Source: Bifidobacterium sp. ESL0775 (lineage in GTDB: Bacteria > Actinomycetota > Actinomycetes > Actinomycetales > Bifidobacteriaceae). From it: a stretch of 64,000 nt of DNA. Position numbers and translations under genes: made by a program. The notes under the pieces are model-generated. The model ran no database searches, was not told the origin of the DNA, and saw only the letters and a list, made by a program, of their open reading frames with translations. Positions 1 to 11,600 of the stretch are shown here, piece after piece. The stretch covers positions 310,001 through 374,000 of the forward strand of contig NZ_CP113917.1 of assembly GCF_029395475.1 (NCBI RefSeq), given 5' to 3'. The number at the start of each line of letters is the position of its first letter. Within the stretch, counting starts at the first letter, position 1.

Positions 1-1
1 T

Positions 2-757
2 TCCGTGGCGGGTCCTGAGACCTCGGACGCCGACTTCACATGGTCTGAGTTCGTGCGCCACAACAATGAGGAGCTTGCTGCGAGCTGGGGCAACCTGGTT
101 AACCGCGTGGCCAACCTCATGTACAAGAACTTCGGTGAGATTCCGGAGCTCGATGAGGATTCCATGACCGCCGAGGATCGCGCGTTGCTTGAGGAGACGG
201 CCGCCGCCTTTGACACGGTCGGCGGGCTCATCGAGCACCATCACCAGAAGAACGCCCTGAACGACGCCATGAAGGTCGTCGGCGACATCAACAAGTACAT
301 CTCCGCGGTCGAGCCGTGGAAGATCAAGGACGACCCGAAGCGCCTCGGCACCGTGCTGCACACCTGCGCGCAGGCCGTCAGCGACGCGAACCATCTGCTC
401 GCCCCGTTCCTGCCACAGTCCGCGCAGAAGGTCTGGGAGGCGCTCGGCGGTACCGGCACGTTCTCGCCGCTGCCGCGCATTGAAGAGGTCGAGGACCTCG
501 ACAAGCCTGGCTTCAAGTATCCGATCATCACCGGCGACTACGAGTTCGGCAACACCGTGCATCCGTGGCAGAGCGAACCTCTCGTCTCGGGCACGTCCGT
601 GCCGAAGCCGTCCCCGATCTTCCAGAAGATTCCAAAGGAAGCCGTCGCCGAGGAACTGGCTCGTTTCGAGTCTGATCTTCAGGCCCGCAAGGAGGCCGAG
701 GCCAAGCGTCTTGAGGAAGCCAAGGAGAAGCTGGCGGAGGAAGAACAGGGTAAATAA
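2..757 (+). CDS. metG: Methionyl-tRNA synthetase, C-terminal part (5' end outside window)
   Basis: The open frame enters from the left edge and ends at TAA 755-757. The visible 250 or so residues match the C-terminal anticodon-binding helical domain of class I methionyl-tRNA synthetase: NLVNRVANLMYKNFG near the start, then the NKYISAVEPWKIKDD and LLAPFLPQSAQKVWEALGG segments typical of the family. The enzyme charges tRNA-Met in the cytoplasm. The last 40 residues form a Glu/Lys/Ala-rich helix, probably coiled coil, with no appended tRNA-binding domain. The catalytic HIGH and KMSKS motifs lie outside the window. A strong hairpin terminator follows at 832-867. Confidence 0.93.
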   Translation, partial: SVAGPETSDADFTWSEFVRHNNEELAASWGNLVNRVANLMYKNFGEIPELDEDSMTAEDRALLEETAAAFDTVGGLIEHHHQKNALNDAMKVVGDINKYISAVEPWKIKDDPKRLGTVLHTCAQAVSDANHLLAPFLPQSAQKVWEALGGTGTFSPLPRIEEVEDLDKPGFKYPIITGDYEFGNTVHPWQSEPLVSGTSVPKPSPIFQKIPKEAVAEELARFESDLQARKEAEAKRLEEAKEKLAEEEQGK

Positions 758-831
758 CTGCCAGCTATTATTCTGCGGTGTTTTAGCGGTTATATGGTTT
801 CCCACCAGCCGTATTTCATTACGAGATAAAC

Positions 832-867
832 AAACCCTGCCATTGAGTTAAAGGATGGCAGGGTTTT
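832..867 (+). terminator. Rho-independent terminator after metG
   Basis: Inverted repeat AAACCCTGCCAT (832-843) and ATGGCAGGGTTT (855-866) with an 11-base loop, followed by T residues. It sits 75 bases after the metG stop. Confidence 0.85.
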
Positions 868-1062
868 GTGTCATGATAGGACGCTGCGGTGATGATTCGG
901 CAACCTCATTGACTTTGTTGGCACTCTGAAAGGCCGGTTTTGAGCCTGTGATCCCTCCGTAATAGAGAATATCAACGTATCGTTACAAAATCATTACAAT
1001 TTTCACAGAGTTCTTTGAGTTATGCGTATCGTTTCTCTAAGGAAGGCGTAGTTATATTAAAG

Positions 1063-1172
1063 ATGTCAGCAGTTGAACAGCTGGCGAGATTCTTCTTTGA
1101 ATCCCATAATTGAACCTTCTTCTCTCTTCTCTCGCCCGGCGGCTTTCTCTCCGCCGGGCATCTCTTTTTCTA
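1063..1172 (+). other. Possible leader peptide of 16 codons followed by a terminator hairpin
   Basis: ATG at 1063 opens a 16-codon frame (MSAVEQLARFFFESHN) ending at TGA 1111-1113. It is followed by a GC-rich hairpin, CCCGGCGG (1135-1142) and CCGCCGGG (1151-1158), with a T-rich tail to 1172. A purine-rich AAGGAAGG lies 17-24 bases upstream of the ATG, farther than a normal ribosome site. The unit could be an attenuator leader, a small RNA gene with its own terminator, or chance. The rest of 868-1388 holds no gene I can support. Confidence 0.3.
1135..1172 (+). terminator. GC-rich hairpin with T tail
   Basis: Perfect 8-bp arms CCCGGCGG/CCGCCGGG around an 8-base loop, then CATCTCTTTTTC. It lies in a non-coding gap, so it must end either metG read-through or a short local transcript. 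Confidence 0.7.
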
Positions 1173-1388
1173 ATCGGAATGTCTTGCTAGTAGATAGGCA
1201 TCGCACAGGAATTTATCAGGTTATTGTGTAAACTTGGATGAAGGAGACACAAATTGTGTTTGGGCTGTTGCCAGGACTGTGATCATGGTTGTCATGGCTC
1301 GTGAACAGAACGCGTCAGACAAATCAGCGATAATAGACGACCAATCAATGACAAGTACGGTAAGTACGAGGCAAGGGGAAGATATTTC

Positions 1389-2363
1389 ATGGTGTTATCA
1401 GCTATGCGGCAGAAGCGGAAGACGCTTGGTTTGGTTGTGGCGCTTGTGGCGGTGGGCATGGTGCTTGCAGGTTGTAGCGCGCAAAGTTCCGTCCAGGTCA
1501 GTGGCCCCACAAAAGTGGCCAGCAAGGCGCTCGATGTTAAGGCCTTCGACCAGCTGGTTGCCTCTGGTCCGAAGGCTTCCGAAAAAGATGTTAAGGCCAA
1601 CAAATGGGCGTCCACGATCAAGCAGCAGGGCGTATTGCATTATGGTGGTGTCACCGATTCAGCCGTTTTTGGCATGCAAGGCAAGACCGACGGTAAGGTC
1701 CGTGGTTTCGATGCAGGACTTGCGCAGCTTCTGGCCTGCTACATCGTAGGCAGCCCAAAGGCTGAGGTGACGCCGGTACGCCCAGGTTCGCGCGAGGCGA
1801 TGCTGGGCAACGGCGCGGTCAATGCCGTGGTTGCCACCTATTCCATCGACGCCACACGTTCCAAGCGGGTTGATTTCTCCGAACCATATCTCACAGTGAG
1901 GCAGGGCATTCTCGTGAAATCTGACACGAAGGGTGTGGACGCAGTCTCTGACTTGGCTGGCAAGAAAGTCGGCGTGCGTGCGGATACGACCAACAGCGAA
2001 ACGTTTACAAAGGACGTCCCGAAGAAAGCCAAGGGTGTGCTGTACCGTTCCGACGATGAGATGTTCAAGGCTCTCAAGGACGGGAAAATCGACGCGTATG
2101 TGACCGACGAACCTATCGTGCTCGATGCGGTGGCTAGTCGTCCGAAGGAGTTCAGGCGGGCGGGCAAGTCGTTTGGCGATGTGGAGGAATACGGTATCGG
2201 CCTGCCCAAGCATACCGATGCGAAGAAGTTCGTGGACGCTTGGTTGGAGAAGATCAAGGCCGACGGCACGTGGGAGAAGCTTTGGAAGCTGACGATTGGT
2301 GACCGCACTGGCGAGGCCAATGCTCCCAAGCCCCCTGTTGCTAAAGATGAGAAGAAAAAGTAG
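1389..2363 (+). CDS. Polar amino acid (glutamate-type) ABC transporter substrate-binding lipoprotein
   Basis: Extracytoplasmic binding protein of the type 3 solute-binding family (SBP_bac_3), likely for glutamate or another polar amino acid. A lipoprotein signal peptide ends in a VLAGC lipobox around residue 29. The domain carries landmarks such as GFDAGLAQLLACYIVG, SREAMLGNGAVNAVVATYSID, RSKRVDFSEPYLTVRQGILV and DAYVTDEPIVLDAVAS. The ATG at 1389 follows AGGGGA (1374-1379) at good spacing; an inner ATG at 1404 is the alternative. About 324 residues is normal for the family, and the tail is Lys-rich. No permease or ATPase gene is adjacent, so it must use components encoded elsewhere. The exact ligand is not visible. 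Confidence 0.85.
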   Translation: MVLSAMRQKRKTLGLVVALVAVGMVLAGCSAQSSVQVSGPTKVASKALDVKAFDQLVASGPKASEKDVKANKWASTIKQQGVLHYGGVTDSAVFGMQGKTDGKVRGFDAGLAQLLACYIVGSPKAEVTPVRPGSREAMLGNGAVNAVVATYSIDATRSKRVDFSEPYLTVRQGILVKSDTKGVDAVSDLAGKKVGVRADTTNSETFTKDVPKKAKGVLYRSDDEMFKALKDGKIDAYVTDEPIVLDAVASRPKEFRRAGKSFGDVEEYGIGLPKHTDAKKFVDAWLEKIKADGTWEKLWKLTIGDRTGEANAPKPPVAKDEKKK

Positions 2364-2396
2364 TTTCAGGCGCGTCTGAATCTTGGTGATATCAAT

Positions 2397-2437
2397 GTGG
2401 GTCGTCGGCTTTATCGGCGGCTCACATTTTTCTTTAT
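2397..2437 (+). terminator. Terminator after the binding-protein gene
   Basis: Imperfect stem TGTGGGTCGTCG with CGGCGGCTCACA (G-U pairs allowed) followed by TTTTTCTTT. Confidence 0.7.
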
Positions 2438-2480
2438 GAAGGTCGGAAAATACGTTGCTAGAGAATCAAAAAACAGATTG

Positions 2481-2510
2481 TTGAAAATGTCAGACATCCT
2501 GTGCTAACGT
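2481..2510 (+). promoter_or_regulatory. Candidate promoter of the giant surface-protein gene
   Basis: TTGAAA (2481-2486) and TAACGT (2505-2510) are spaced 18 bases apart, in an AT-rich gap, about 115 bases upstream of the chosen start. This is motif reading only. Confidence 0.35.
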
Positions 2511-2626
2511 GTCTATCATAGTGTCATGTGCCTCACTGGAGTATACCGTGGTTGCCGAGATTTGGTGGAACCCGGGCACATTGAAGCGGTGAGGTGTGGC
2601 TTGCAAGATACGAAGAAGAGGGAAGC

Positions 2627-5600
2627 ATGTCGCGTTTTCATGGTTGGGTGCACGAAGTACGTAATTCGTTGAATCCCAAGAAGAGAGGCAGGAAGTGCCT
2701 CACTTCGCTGGTCGCCTTGTTGGTAGGTGTGGCGATGGTGTTGCCGTCCACTGCGACGGCGGCGGAACCCGAACAGGTTCAGGCGCAGCAGCCTGCCTCG
2801 CAATCGCAGGAGTTGCAGCAGACTTCACAGCAGGGTCAATCTGAATCCGGCAAAACCGAGACCGGCCAGTCCGGTGAGGCGAAAGAACTCAACAACCAGA
2901 ATGGTTCTGGCCAGTCGAGTGGCCAGTCAGGCCAATCAAAATCAAGTCAGGCCGGTAAGACCAGTAGCTCGTCCATGGCGGGCGCGTCTGGTTCTTCTTC
3001 GCCCGTGCTGAAGACCCAGCCTCAGCTCCCGGGTGCTTCGCAGGGGTTGCAGCCCCGAGGGGGCGGTGTGGTCGGTCCGCAAAGCGGTTGCGTCGTCGAC
3101 AGCAGCACGATTGCCGAGTGCTTCCCCGATCCCGCATTGGCGCAGGTGGTAGCTTCTCGCGCTTCAACGACGACTAGTGCTGTATTCACTCAGCAGATTG
3201 TTGACAACACGACTGGAGTGAGTGGCAACAACGCAGGTATTGTGAGTCTTGAGGGTCTGCAGTATTTGACCAATTTAACAAGTGTGACCTTCATGGTGAA
3301 TCAGATTTCGGATATATCTCCATTATCTGGTCTTACACATTTATCTCGAGTCAGAATAAGAGAGAATCATATCAGCGATATGAGTCCACTCTCTGGTAAG
3401 CATCTTGATGGATCGGATCTTCAAGGCCAATATTTCAATCGTTTGGGTATTGATGATGGCACCTATGTAACAGTAACGGCACCTGCACCAAAGGATGTTG
3501 ACGGCTCAGATACTACACTTTCTTCGTTTCTACCAGAAAGTGGGTCGCTAGTTGGGCCTGGGGGCGTGGTGCGCTGGCCTTCGGGCGCTGTAAGCCCCTC
3601 CGGTCATTTACAATATCATTTTCAGGGTAAGATGCCTCCGGGCTCTACCGGCACAAGTTATCGGGGTGAAGTTTCCATCGATCCAGTCAAATCTCGTGTC
3701 GCATATGGGGCGGGTGATGGCGGCTCATGGACGGATAGGCCTGATCCTTCTTTACATATGGTTGGTGACAAGGTTCCGACTTTGTCGTCATCCGTTTTGT
3801 CGGGTTTGTCGAACCCCCATCACCATATTGCTGGTTGGCAGTATCGCAGAGGTGGTACTCACGATGATTGGCAGAGCTTCACGTTCGGTGTGACGTCGGT
3901 GCCCGCGTATGGTATCGAGGTGCAGCCGAAGTGGGAGGAGGATCCCTATAATTATTATTTTGACAATCACGGAGTCTCTTGGACTTCTATGCCTACCGCT
4001 GCCGCGCAGGCTTCCCAAGGCGATGTGATCCCAGTTTCCGCAAAGCCGTCAGCAGCTCAGCTGGCTGACCTGCAAATTCCGGCGCACAATCACCTTTCTG
4101 GTTGGGAATACCGCAAGAAAGACAGTTCAGAGTCGTGGGTTCCCTTTACGTTCGGTACGACAACCATGCCTGGCTACGATATCAGTATTCGCCCGACATG
4201 GAAGACGGACCAGTACAAGGTCTCCTATGATCTCAATGGCGCGTCGGCTTGGGGAAGCAAACCAGACGACCATGATTATGATTTTGGTTCGAAGATCACC
4301 CCGGAACCGAATACCTCTGATTTGACGCCACCTGCGCATCAGCAGTTTGATGCGTGGGAATATTCGCAGGACGATGGTTCCACTTGGAACCCGTTCACGT
4401 TCGGCACCACGCCGATTCCGGACCACGACATCATCATCCATCCGACGTGGATGTCTGCAGGATGCGCGATAGGCCGAAACACCATCACTAAATGCTTCCC
4501 AGATACTGGTCTGGCTGCAGCTGTGGCCGCAAGAAATTCCACGACCGTGAGCGCGACGTTCACCCAGACGATGGTCGACGCGACGACTGACCTCAACGCT
4601 GCGAACCGCAGCGTCACAAATCTCGAGGGCATCCAGTATTTGACCAAGATGACGCACCTTAATCTTGTTGAGAACACGGATCTTTCCGACCTGGGCAAGT
4701 TGTCAGACCTGACCGCGCTGAAGCAGCTGGAGTTGACGGACGACAACGTCACCGACCTCAGGCCGCTGCGTGGTCTTACGGGGCTGACGAATCTGAATCT
4801 CATGCACAATAGGAATCTTTCTGATTTGTCCCCATTGGGTGGGCTCACGGGTCTGACATGGTTGAACCTTAGCCAGAACAGCATCACAAGTACGTCTGAT
4901 TTGTCGAATTTGACTGCGCTGACATACCTGAACCTCGGGAGCAACAGCGATCTCTCGGATATATCAGGTTTGTCGAACCTTACATCCTTGCAGAGCCTCG
5001 TGCTTTCTGGAGACAAGATTTCGAATGTCTCGGCGTTGGAGAATTTGGCGGCTTTGACGTCACTGAATTTGGGTGACAACAAGATCGCCGATATTTCTGC
5101 TTTGAGTGGCTTGAATGCTCTGCAGGTTCTTAATCTTTCGAATAACGAGGTCTCCAGTGTGTCGGAGTTGGGTGGTTTGACCACTCTGACGACGCTGAAC
5201 TTGTCTAACAACAAGATTTCAAGTGTTTCCGATTTAGGATCATTGAGCTCGTTGACAGTATTGAACTTGAATAACAACAAGATTCTGGATGTTTCGACAT
5301 TAGGCCAACTAGCATCGTTGTCGAATTTCAGCGCCACAGGCCAGACGCCGGAATTGCCAAAAGTGTATCGGTATTTTGGGGATTCCAATCTTGATTCGAA
5401 GCTGCCTTACGCCACGGATCGTGACGGCAGTGGTATAGACTTGACTGGTACGGCTCCTGCCGGAGGCTTCGATTATGCCGGCGGTGCCGGCGGCTACTGG
5501 TGGTGGGACTTTGTATCCTCTGTGTCTGCCTTGCCGTTCTACACCGGAATAACGGATTATACGGGCAGTTTCGCTTCCTCGGACGGAAAGTTCACCGGTA

Positions 5601-8600
5601 CAGTGAAACGTCCCGTAGGACGTGTGCCTAGGGTGTATTTGAATGAGAATGGCGGGGTGCTCGCCGCTCCAGGGAAAACCGCGCTTCCTGCGGACGCGAC
5701 AAGCAAGAAGGCCACAGCGCCCTCGGATCCGACGCGTGAAAATTACACGTTTGAGGGTTGGCACAAGGGCAGTGTATCCGGTGATACGTTCAGTTTCGAT
5801 GATGAGCTGAGCGATGATACTGCTGTAGTCGCAAAATGGTCGCCAAAACCGTACTTGGTATCCTATGATGCTGATGATGGTACATGGGATGGTGCGGCTC
5901 CAACGGCGGATCGGCATGCCTACAACTCAACGATAGCCTCGGCTCCTTCGACAGCGATTTCACGTACGGGCTACACGCAGAACGGCTGGCAGTACCACAA
6001 GACGGGCAGTATGGACGGCTGGGAGACGTTTACGTTCGGTATTACTACGGTTCCGGGCTATGACATCACAATCAGGCCGAAGTGGGAGATTAAGAGCTAC
6101 AACTTGAGTTACGATGTGGATCAGGGCTCTTGGCCGGGAACGCCTCCGACGGGCGGTTTGGTGGTCTACAACACGAAGATTGCCTCGGCACCTGACGCGC
6201 CGTCGCGTACGGGGTATACGCAGGATGGCTGGCAGTACCACAAGACGGGCAGTATGGATGACTGGGAGACGTTTACGTTCGGTACCACTACGGTTCCGGC
6301 TTATGACTTCACGATCCGCCCGAACTGGAAGGTGAACCACCACGACGTGTCGTTCGACGCTGACGGCGGCTTGCCGGTCCCCGGGGGGCAGACTGGTGTG
6401 GCGTATGGCTCGACGGCGGTGTCACAGCCTCCGGCTCCTTCTAAGACGGGTTATACCTTGGCTGGCTGGAAATGGCAGCCGACGGGTTCGGGCTCATGGG
6501 AGCATTGGATGTTTGGCACGACGGCTATGCCGGACCGTGACGTGACGCTTGTAGCGGACTGGACAGTCCAGTCATACACAGTGACGTATGACCCGATGAA
6601 TGGTTCGGATGTGACTTCACGTCCGACCAATTTCGATGCTGCGTTCCCCATGGTTGCGGATCCGTCGAAGACGGGCTACACGTTCCGTGCATGGCAGTAC
6701 GAAGCTTCAATAGGTGTGTGGCGAGACTATGCGTTCCCAGCGAGGATGCCGGCTGAGGATGTGACGTTGCACGCGTCATATACTCCGAATCCGTATCGGG
6801 TGAGTTATGACGTGGACCAGGGCTCGTGGACGGGCTCTGCGCCGGTGGACGGCCCGGTGGACTTTGGTTCAACGATTGCGTCGTCTTCGGCGCCGTCGGC
6901 GTCGCGTGAGGGTTATACGCAGCATGGCTGGCAGTACCGGAAGACGGACAGCTCAGACAGTTGGGGTACGTTCGTGTTCGGGATCACCACGATTCCAGCT
7001 TATGCCATCACGATTCGTCCGAACTGGCAAGTCAACAGCTATAACGTGACGTATGACAAAGATGGGGGTTCGTGGACAGGTGTCCCTCCGGTGAATGGAC
7101 CGGTGGAGTACGGTTCGGCGGTCTCGCCGGAGCCCGGCGTGTCGCGTGAGGGCTATACGCGGCAGGGTTGGCAGTACCGGAAGACGGACAGCAATGATAG
7201 CTGGGGTGCGTTCTTGTTCGGTTCGACGACGGTGCCGGCCTACGGCATCACGATCCGCCCGGACTGGAAGGCGAACCACCACAACGTGACCTATGTGTTG
7301 AACGGCGGTGTTGGCGGTTCGGCGCCGGCCGGCCCGGATCGGCATGACTATGGCACGAAGCTGACGAAGCCGGTGACCAGTCCTACGAGGACAGGCTACG
7401 AGTTCGGTGCGTGGCAGTGGCAGCCGGCGGGCTCCGGCCCGTGGGCCGACTGGGACTTCGACAGCGACAGCATGCCGGATCACGATGTGGTTCTTCAAGC
7501 CAAGTGGACGCCGAAAAACTATCAGGTGCATTACGATCTGAATAGCGGTACGGGCACCTTGCCTGGTGATGCGAGGCACGATTTTGACTCGAGGCTTCTA
7601 TCAGAGCCTGACCATCCGACGCGTACGGGTTATGCGTTCGGTTCATGGGAGTATTCGACGGACAATGTGAACTGGAATCCGTTCTCCTATGGCTCGGCGG
7701 GCACGACCATTCCTGCCAGCAACATCACGATTCGGCCGAAGTGGACGCCAAACTCTCATCAAGTCACGTATGACGTGGCTGGTGGCACATGGAACGGCAC
7801 TCCTCCAGCGGATGGCCCCCATGATTATGATTCAACGCTTTCCCCGGAGCCTTTGTACCCATCGAAGTCGGGGTACACCTGCATGGGCTGGGAATATAAA
7901 AAAACAGGTAGCAGTGATGACTGGGCTACGTTCACGTTCGGTGTTCCGAGCGTTGGTACGACTATGCCCGACTATGCCATCACGATTCGGCCGAAGTGGA
8001 CGCCGAACAGCTATACGGTTCATTACGATCTGAATGGTGCGACGGGCGGCACGTTGCCCGACGATAAAAACTATAATTTTGGCTCGACGATTGAGACCGA
8101 GCCCGATCATCCGACTCTTGACCATCATTCGGTTGTCGGTTGGGAATATACCAAGAACGGTACAGATTGGTTTCCATTCTTGTATGGATCGGTTGGCAGC
8201 GGCACGCCGATTCCAAACGGCAATATCACGATTCACCCAAAGTGGCAGCTGAATCATCATACTGTAACGTATGACGCTGATGAAGGTTCTTGGACGGGCA
8301 CTCCTCCGACCGACGGGCCGGTTGACTATGGCACGGTGATCGCACCGGTTCCGGCGCCGGAGGTTTCGAGGACCGGCTACACTCAGGACGGATGGCAGTA
8401 CCGGCGGACGGACAGCAGCGACAGCTGGGCCGCGTTCGTGTTCGGCTCGACGCTGATGCCGGACTATGCGGTCACGGTGCGCCCGAACTGGAAAGTGGAC
8501 CACCACGATATCTTGTTCGACGCAGTTCACGGTTCGCCGGTGCCTGCGAGTATGACAGATGTAGCATATGGCACGACTGCGTTGACTGCTCCGGCTGAGC

Positions 8601-11600
8601 CTTCGAGGACGGGTTACGATTTCAAGGGTTGGCAGTATGAGGCAATTGCGGGCGACGACAATTCGTGGACGGACTGGGAGTTCGGCACGACGGCTATGCC
8701 GGATCATGACGTGACTTTGAAGGCGCATTGGAAGGCGAAGCTGTACCATGTCACGTTTGACCAAGATCCCAATTACGTGTGGCCTGGTGGTGCGCCTCCA
8801 AGCGATGGTTGGTATGAGTATGATACGACGATTTCGACGGAGCCTGCTCATCCGTCACGTAAGGGCAGTAGATTTGTCGGCTGGATGTCTTGGCAGACCT
8901 CTGGTGGTGGCGCTCGGCGAGAATTCAAATTCGGCCCGGAGGGCGTTGGAACTTATATTCCGGCCTATAACTTCGAAATACGTCCGAAATGGGAATTTGT
9001 CTCGTATCAGGTGACGTATGACGTAGATGGCGGCACGTGGACGGGCACACCTCCGGTGGACGGGCCGGTGGAATATACGTCAATATTCTATCAGGAGCCG
9101 AACGCTCCGTCGAAGACGGGTTACACGCAGGATGGCTGGCAGTACCGGAAGACTGGCAGTTCCGATGACTGGCAGAAGCTTGAGTTCTTCGATTTGTACA
9201 ATCCCGGAACTACGAGGATGCCAGATTACCCGATTACAATCCGCCCGAAGTGGCAGCCGAATCATCATACGGTGCATTACGACTTGGACAACGGTACGGG
9301 CACGCTGCCCGGTGATGCCGAGCATAATTATGGTTCGGTGGTGGCCTCGTTACCGGAGCCGGGCGTGTCGCGCGAGGGGTATTCGCGGCAGGGCTGGCTG
9401 TACCGGAAGACGGACAGCAGTGACAGCTGGGGCGCGTTCGTGTTCGGCTCGACGACGATGCCGGACTACGCGATCACGATCCGCCCGAACTGGAGGGTGA
9501 GAAGCTATAACCTTTCGTATGACGCGGATGAGGGATTGTGGCCAGGCGTGGCGCCTTCAGGCGGTTCGGTGGTCTATGGTTCGACGGTCGCGGTGTCTTC
9601 GGCGCCGGCCGCACCGTCGCGTACTGGTTATACGCAGCATGGCTGGCAGTACCGCAAGACGGGCAGCCTGGACGACTGGGAGTCGTTCGTGTTCGGCTCG
9701 ACAACGGTACCGGCCTATGACTTCACGGTGCGCCCGAGGTGGACGCCGAATCATCATCGGGTGTCGTATGATGCGGCCGGCGGTGCGTGGACGGCGTCGC
9801 CGTTGCCGGTGGACGGCCCGGTGGATTATGGTTCGACGATTGTCCGGGCGCCTGCGCCTGCGACGTCGCGTGCTGGTTATACGCAGCATGGCTGGCAGTA
9901 CTGCAAGACGGGCAGCCTGGACGAGTGGGGGGCGTTCGTGTTCGGCGTGGCGGGCACGGGCACGGCGATGCCGGATTACGACATCACGATCCGGCCGCAC
10001 TGGATGCCGAACCGCCATACCGTGGAGTTCGACGCGGCTGGCGGTGCGTGGCCGGGCGCGGCCCCGTCCATGATCGCCAGGCAGCCCTATGGCGCGGCGG
10101 TCTCGCCGGAGCCGGCGCATCCGTCCCGTGAGGGCTACACGCAGGACGGGTGGCAGTACCGGATGGTGGGCAGCACGGACGACTGGGAGGCGTTCGTGTT
10201 CGGCTCGACGCCGATGCCGGACTACGGCATCGTGGTGCGCCCGGACTGGGAGGTGAACCACCATGCCCTTTCGTATGAGCGCAATGGGGGTTCGGTGTTG
10301 CCTTCGGGTGGTTCGACGGCGTATGGGACGGCGTTGTCGGCGCCTCCTGCCCCGACGCGCGAGGGCCATGAGTTCGCGGCGTGGGAGCATTCGACGGATC
10401 ATGGCGCGACGTGGTCGCCCGGTTTCCCGTCGAGCATGCCGGACAGCGACCTGTCGGTGCGTCCGACGTGGACGGTGAAAAACTACCGGGTGAGCTATGA
10501 CGCGGCCGGGGGTTCGTGGACGGGCGTGCCTCCGGTGGACGGGCCGGTGGCGTACGGTTCGGCGGTCTCGCCGGAGCCGGGCGTGTCGCGCGAGGGGTAT
10601 TCGCGGCAGGGCTGGCTGTACCGGAGGACGGGCAGCAGTGACAGCTGGGGCGCGTTCGTGTTCGGCGCCACCACGGTTCCGGCCTACGCGATCACGGTCC
10701 GCCCGGACTGGAAGGCGAACCACCACGACGTGTCGTTCGACGCGAACGGCGGGTCGCCGGACCCGGCGCCCCAGACGGGCGTGGCGTATGGCTCGACGGC
10801 TGTGTCGCGGCCCGCGGCTCCTTCGCGGGCGGGCTATTTCCTGGCCGGCTGGCAGTACCAGGAGACGCCGGGCAGCGGCCCGTGGGCCGACTGGGACTTC
10901 GGCGTGACGACGATGCCGGACCACGACGTGGCGCTGCGGGCGCATTGGACGGCGAACCCGCATTCGGTGACGTACGACCCGGTGGACGGTTCGTCCGCGT
11001 CGGTGCGCACGACCGGTTTCGGCGAGGCGTTCCCGAGGGTCGCGGACCCGGTTCGGACGGGCTACGCGTTCCGGGCGTGGCAGTACGAGGCGTCGCCGGG
11101 CGACTGGGAGGACTACGCGTTCCCGGCCACGATGCCGGACGCGGACCTGGTCCTCCACGCCCGGTGGGACGTGAACCACCATGCCCTTTCGTATGAGCGC
11201 AATGGGGGTTCGGTGTTGCCTTCGGGTGGTTCGACGGCGTATGGGACGGCGTTGTCGGCGCCTCCTGCCCCGACGCGCGAGGGCCATGAGTTCGCGGCGT
11301 GGGAGCATTCGACGGACCATGGCGCGACGTGGTCGCCCGGTTTCCCGTCGAGCATGCCGGACAGCGACCTGTCGGTGCGTCCGACGTGGACGGTGAAAAA
11401 CTACAATGTGTCTTACGACGCGGCCGGGGGTTCGTGGACTGGCGTGCCTCCGGTGGACGGCCCGGTGGCGTACGGTTCGGCGGTCTCGGCGTCTTCGGCG
11501 CCGTCGGCGTCGCGCGAGGGTTACACGCAGGACGGCTGGCTGTACCGGAGGACGGGCAGCAGTGACAGCTGGGGCGCGTTCGTGTTCGGCGCCACCACGG

